14,649 bases of DNA from CAZCBN01 sp964496975 (GTDB lineage Bacteria; Planctomycetota; Phycisphaerae; Phycisphaerales; UBA1924). The notes beneath the pieces were generated by a model, which did no database searches, was not told the origin of the DNA, and was given only the letters and a program-made list of their open reading frames with translations. A program made the position numbers and the translations under genes. The stretch is taken from assembly GCA_964496975.1 (NCBI GenBank), contig CAZCBN010000078.1:1-14649 (forward strand), in the 5' to 3' direction. This document shows, piece by piece, positions 13,279-14,649 of the stretch (positions are counted from its first letter, which is position 1; every line of letters begins with the position of its first letter).

Positions 13279-14325
13279 TCAGGCCGTGCGACGCTGCGAC
13301 CGAAGCATCATCAGGAACAGCGGCCCGCCCAGCGCGGCGGTCAGAACGCCGACCGGCAGACGGCCCGTCGGAAGCCGCACCGCGTGGACGGCCGCGTCGG
13401 CGGCGAGCAGCATCGCGGCGCCGGCCAGCGCCGCGACGGGGAGCAGCGTCCCGTGCCGCGGCCCGACGATCCGGCGGGCCATGTGCGGCGCGATGAGCCC
13501 GACAAAGCCAATCGGCCCCGCCAGTCCGACGCAGGCCGCGGTCAGCAGCCCCGCGCCGAGGAACTGACCCGACCGCAGCGCGGCGAGCGGCACGCCGACG
13601 CTGCGGGCTTCGTCGTCGGTCATCGCCGCGGCGTCCATGGCGCGGGCGGAGAGCATCGCGGGGAGGAACACGCCGAGCACGCACGACCAGAGCGTGATCA
13701 CAGGCCTCCATCGGCCGTCGCTCGGGACAACGCCGAGGAGCCAGCGCTGCACGCTCTGGCCGCGGTCGGGCATCAGGTGCTGCACGAAGACGGTGGCCGC
13801 GCCGAAGATGATGCCGATGACGACGCCCGCGAGCACCATCTCCGTCGGCTCGATGAGCCCGCCGCGCTGTCCGAGGGCGTAGACGAGGGCGAGCGCGGCG
13901 AGCGAGCCCACAAGGGCGGGGGCGACCGAAAGCCCAGCGGCGTCGAGCGAGACGGACGCCGCGCGGCCCGCGATCAGCACCGCCAGCGACACGGCGAGCC
14001 CGGCGCCGCCGCTCAGGCCCAGGAGGTCCGGCGCCGCCAAGGGGTTTCGGAGCAGGCTCTGCAGCAGCACGCCCGCCAGGGCGAGGCCCGCCCCGACGCC
14101 CGCCGCCGCGGCAACGCCGGAGAGCCGCAGGCCCCAGGTCGTCGCATCGGCGGGAAGCCCGAGCTCCCCCGCCCCGACCAGAAGCCTCGCGGCCGCCGCG
14201 ACGAGGGCCGCCGCGGCGACCAGCGCGACGGTCGCGGCCGACCGCTGGAACCCCGTCCGCGGACGGCTCCGCGGCGCGGGGGCCGGCCTCTGGGGCTCGG
14301 GCGGGGGCGGCGACGGTGGCGGCAT
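13279..14325 (-). CDS. FecCD-family ABC transporter permease (iron-chelate or cobalamin type)
   Basis: Membrane permease of a type II ABC importer, moving an iron chelate, haem or cobalamin delivered by a periplasmic binding protein. The 348-residue product starts with a Pro-rich cytoplasmic stretch (residues 1-25), followed by multiple hydrophobic helices. Family motifs are AGVLLQSLLRNPLAAPDLLG, LAGVVIGIIFGA, the coupling-helix region ARSVGVPLAALR, and GPIGFVGLIAPHMAR (270-284), plus the closing RLPTGRLPVGVLTAALGGPLF. No ATPase or binding-protein gene flanks it, so it is an orphan here: SprA-like on one side, atpC on the other. The ATG at 14325 has no Shine-Dalgarno site but lies exactly 6 nt after TACGCT, suggesting a leaderless transcript. 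The substrate cannot be decided from sequence. The nearby B12-dependent metH makes cobalamin a weak possibility. Confidence 0.88.
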   Translation of the reverse strand: MPPPSPPPPEPQRPAPAPRSRPRTGFQRSAATVALVAAAALVAAAARLLVGAGELGLPADATTWGLRLSGVAAAAGVGAGLALAGVLLQSLLRNPLAAPDLLGLSGGAGLAVSLAVLIAGRAASVSLDAAGLSVAPALVGSLAALALVYALGQRGGLIEPTEMVLAGVVIGIIFGAATVFVQHLMPDRGQSVQRWLLGVVPSDGRWRPVITLWSCVLGVFLPAMLSARAMDAAAMTDDEARSVGVPLAALRSGQFLGAGLLTAACVGLAGPIGFVGLIAPHMARRIVGPRHGTLLPVAALAGAAMLLAADAAVHAVRLPTGRLPVGVLTAALGGPLFLMMLRSQRRTA

Positions 14326-14331
14326 CCGCCG

Positions 14332-14337
14332 AGCGTA
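14332..14337 (-). promoter_or_regulatory. Candidate -10 of the fecCD gene (TACGCT), leaderless start
   Basis: On the minus strand TACGCT is followed by CGGCGG and the ATG, the same hexamer and the same 6-nt gap as before purF. It lies within a 47-bp divergent spacer, so the -35 zone of this promoter overlaps the atpC -10 and the reverse. Confidence 0.5.
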
Positions 14338-14357
14338 TCCGCGCGGCCCGGCCCGGC

Positions 14358-14363
14358 TACCAT
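14358..14363 (+). promoter_or_regulatory. Candidate -10 of atpC (TACCAT)
   Basis: GGCTACCAT lies 9 nt before the atpC ATG, giving a leaderless or near-leaderless transcript. No Shine-Dalgarno site precedes the start. The same hexamer is found upstream of alaS. Confidence 0.4.
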
Positions 14364-14372
14364 GCGGCCGCC

Positions 14373-14649
14373 ATGTCGACCAACGCCTTTCGCTGCCGCC
14401 TTGTCACGCCCGCCGCCAGCCTGCTCGATGAGCCGGTGACGTACGCGAACGTCCCGCTGCACGACGGTCTCATGGGCTTTCAGCCGGGTCGGGCGCCGAT
14501 CGTCGCCCGCCTGGGGCTGGGTGAGCTCACGCTGTCGTTCCCCGAGTCGACGCACGGCGGCGGGGACCGTCGCTTCCTGATCGACGGCGGCTTCGCCCAG
14601 ATGTCGGGGGGCGAGCTCATCATCCTCGCCGAGCACGCGGTGCCGGCCG
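14373..14649 (+). CDS. atpC: F1 ATP synthase epsilon subunit, N-terminal part (cut by window edge)
   Basis: Epsilon is part of the central stalk of the F1Fo ATP synthase, linking gamma to the c-ring and damping ATP hydrolysis. The visible 92 codons show the N-terminal beta-sandwich: FRCRLVTPAASLLDEPV (strand and V-T-P-x-x-x-L opening), the HDGLMGFQPGRAPIVARLGLGEL block, which corresponds to the family's G-x-x-G-x-x-P-x-H-A-P motif with Arg in place of His, and the FLIDGGFAQMSGGELIILAE segment matching the family's G-G-F-x-x-V region. The gene runs off the right edge. It is preceded by the divergent fecCD gene, so it is not the last gene of the usual operon after atpD. The in-frame ATG at 14373 is the only suitable start; the ATG at 14362 is in another frame. 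Confidence 0.85.
   Translation, partial: MSTNAFRCRLVTPAASLLDEPVTYANVPLHDGLMGFQPGRAPIVARLGLGELTLSFPESTHGGGDRRFLIDGGFAQMSGGELIILAEHAVPA

Noticed and set aside
13258..14439. A 393-codon plus-strand open frame opposite the fecCD gene
   Set aside because: Its product is Arg/Gly/His-rich and non-globular, while the minus strand encodes a clear FecCD permease with all family motifs. It would also run into atpC in another frame.
1..14649. CRISPR arrays, tRNA or rRNA genes, insertion sequences, phage genes or known defence systems
   Set aside because: I scanned for regularly spaced repeats, tRNA-like cloverleaf ends, transposase or integrase motifs and defence-type domains and saw none. The only repeats are the small palindromes and the duplicated tag module.

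Overview
The window is GC-rich DNA that most resembles a member of the Planctomycetota, class Phycisphaerae. The main evidence is three secreted proteins carrying C-terminal calcium-loop modules of the 'GC-type dockerin' kind (D-x-N-x-D-G loops, ending in Gly-Cys or Gly-Cys-Pro). Supporting evidence is very high GC, a cysteine-free S4, single-gene transcription units and several starts with no Shine-Dalgarno site. This assignment is an inference from style, not from a marker-gene search.

Layout, left to right. On the minus strand lie the N-terminal 465 codons of alaS (cut by the window edge) and rpsD, separated by a strong intrinsic terminator and two palindromes. A 348-bp divergent spacer rich in symmetric elements separates rpsD from purF (plus strand), an iron-sulfur type amidophosphoribosyltransferase. 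Two tandem paralogous secreted proteins follow (4422-5474 and 5938-6987, plus). Each is built of two similar beta-rich repeats and a short dockerin-like tag, and each is followed by a terminator hairpin. Convergent with them is a secreted trypsin-fold serine protease with a full two-loop dockerin-like tail (7166-8038, minus). A structured 385-bp divergent spacer leads to metH, a full-length cobalamin-dependent methionine synthase (8424-12089, plus). After it come an SprA-related putative metalloprotease (12218-13261, plus), a convergent FecCD-type ABC permease (13279-14325, minus) and, divergent from that, the start of atpC, the F1 epsilon subunit (14373 to the right edge).

Most genes are housekeeping genes in unrelated pathways (translation, purine synthesis, one-carbon metabolism, ATP synthesis), each apparently transcribed alone. 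The accessory part is the 4.4-8.0 kb block: two tandem dockerin-tagged repeat proteins and a dockerin-tagged protease that may be displayed together at the cell surface.

The most interesting signals are three. First, a family of small perfect or near-perfect palindromes (9-bp arms, 5-nt loop, consensus GGTGGCNCAGGC-loop-arm) has two copies in the rpsD-alaS spacer and a third inside metH, in frame, in the linker before the activation domain. Second, the DNA of the dockerin tag is nearly identical between the two otherwise diverged tandem paralogs (1 difference in 96 nt), and the tag looks like a collapsed half-dockerin. Third, purF and the fecCD gene share an identical TACGCT-N6-ATG start arrangement, suggesting leaderless transcription.
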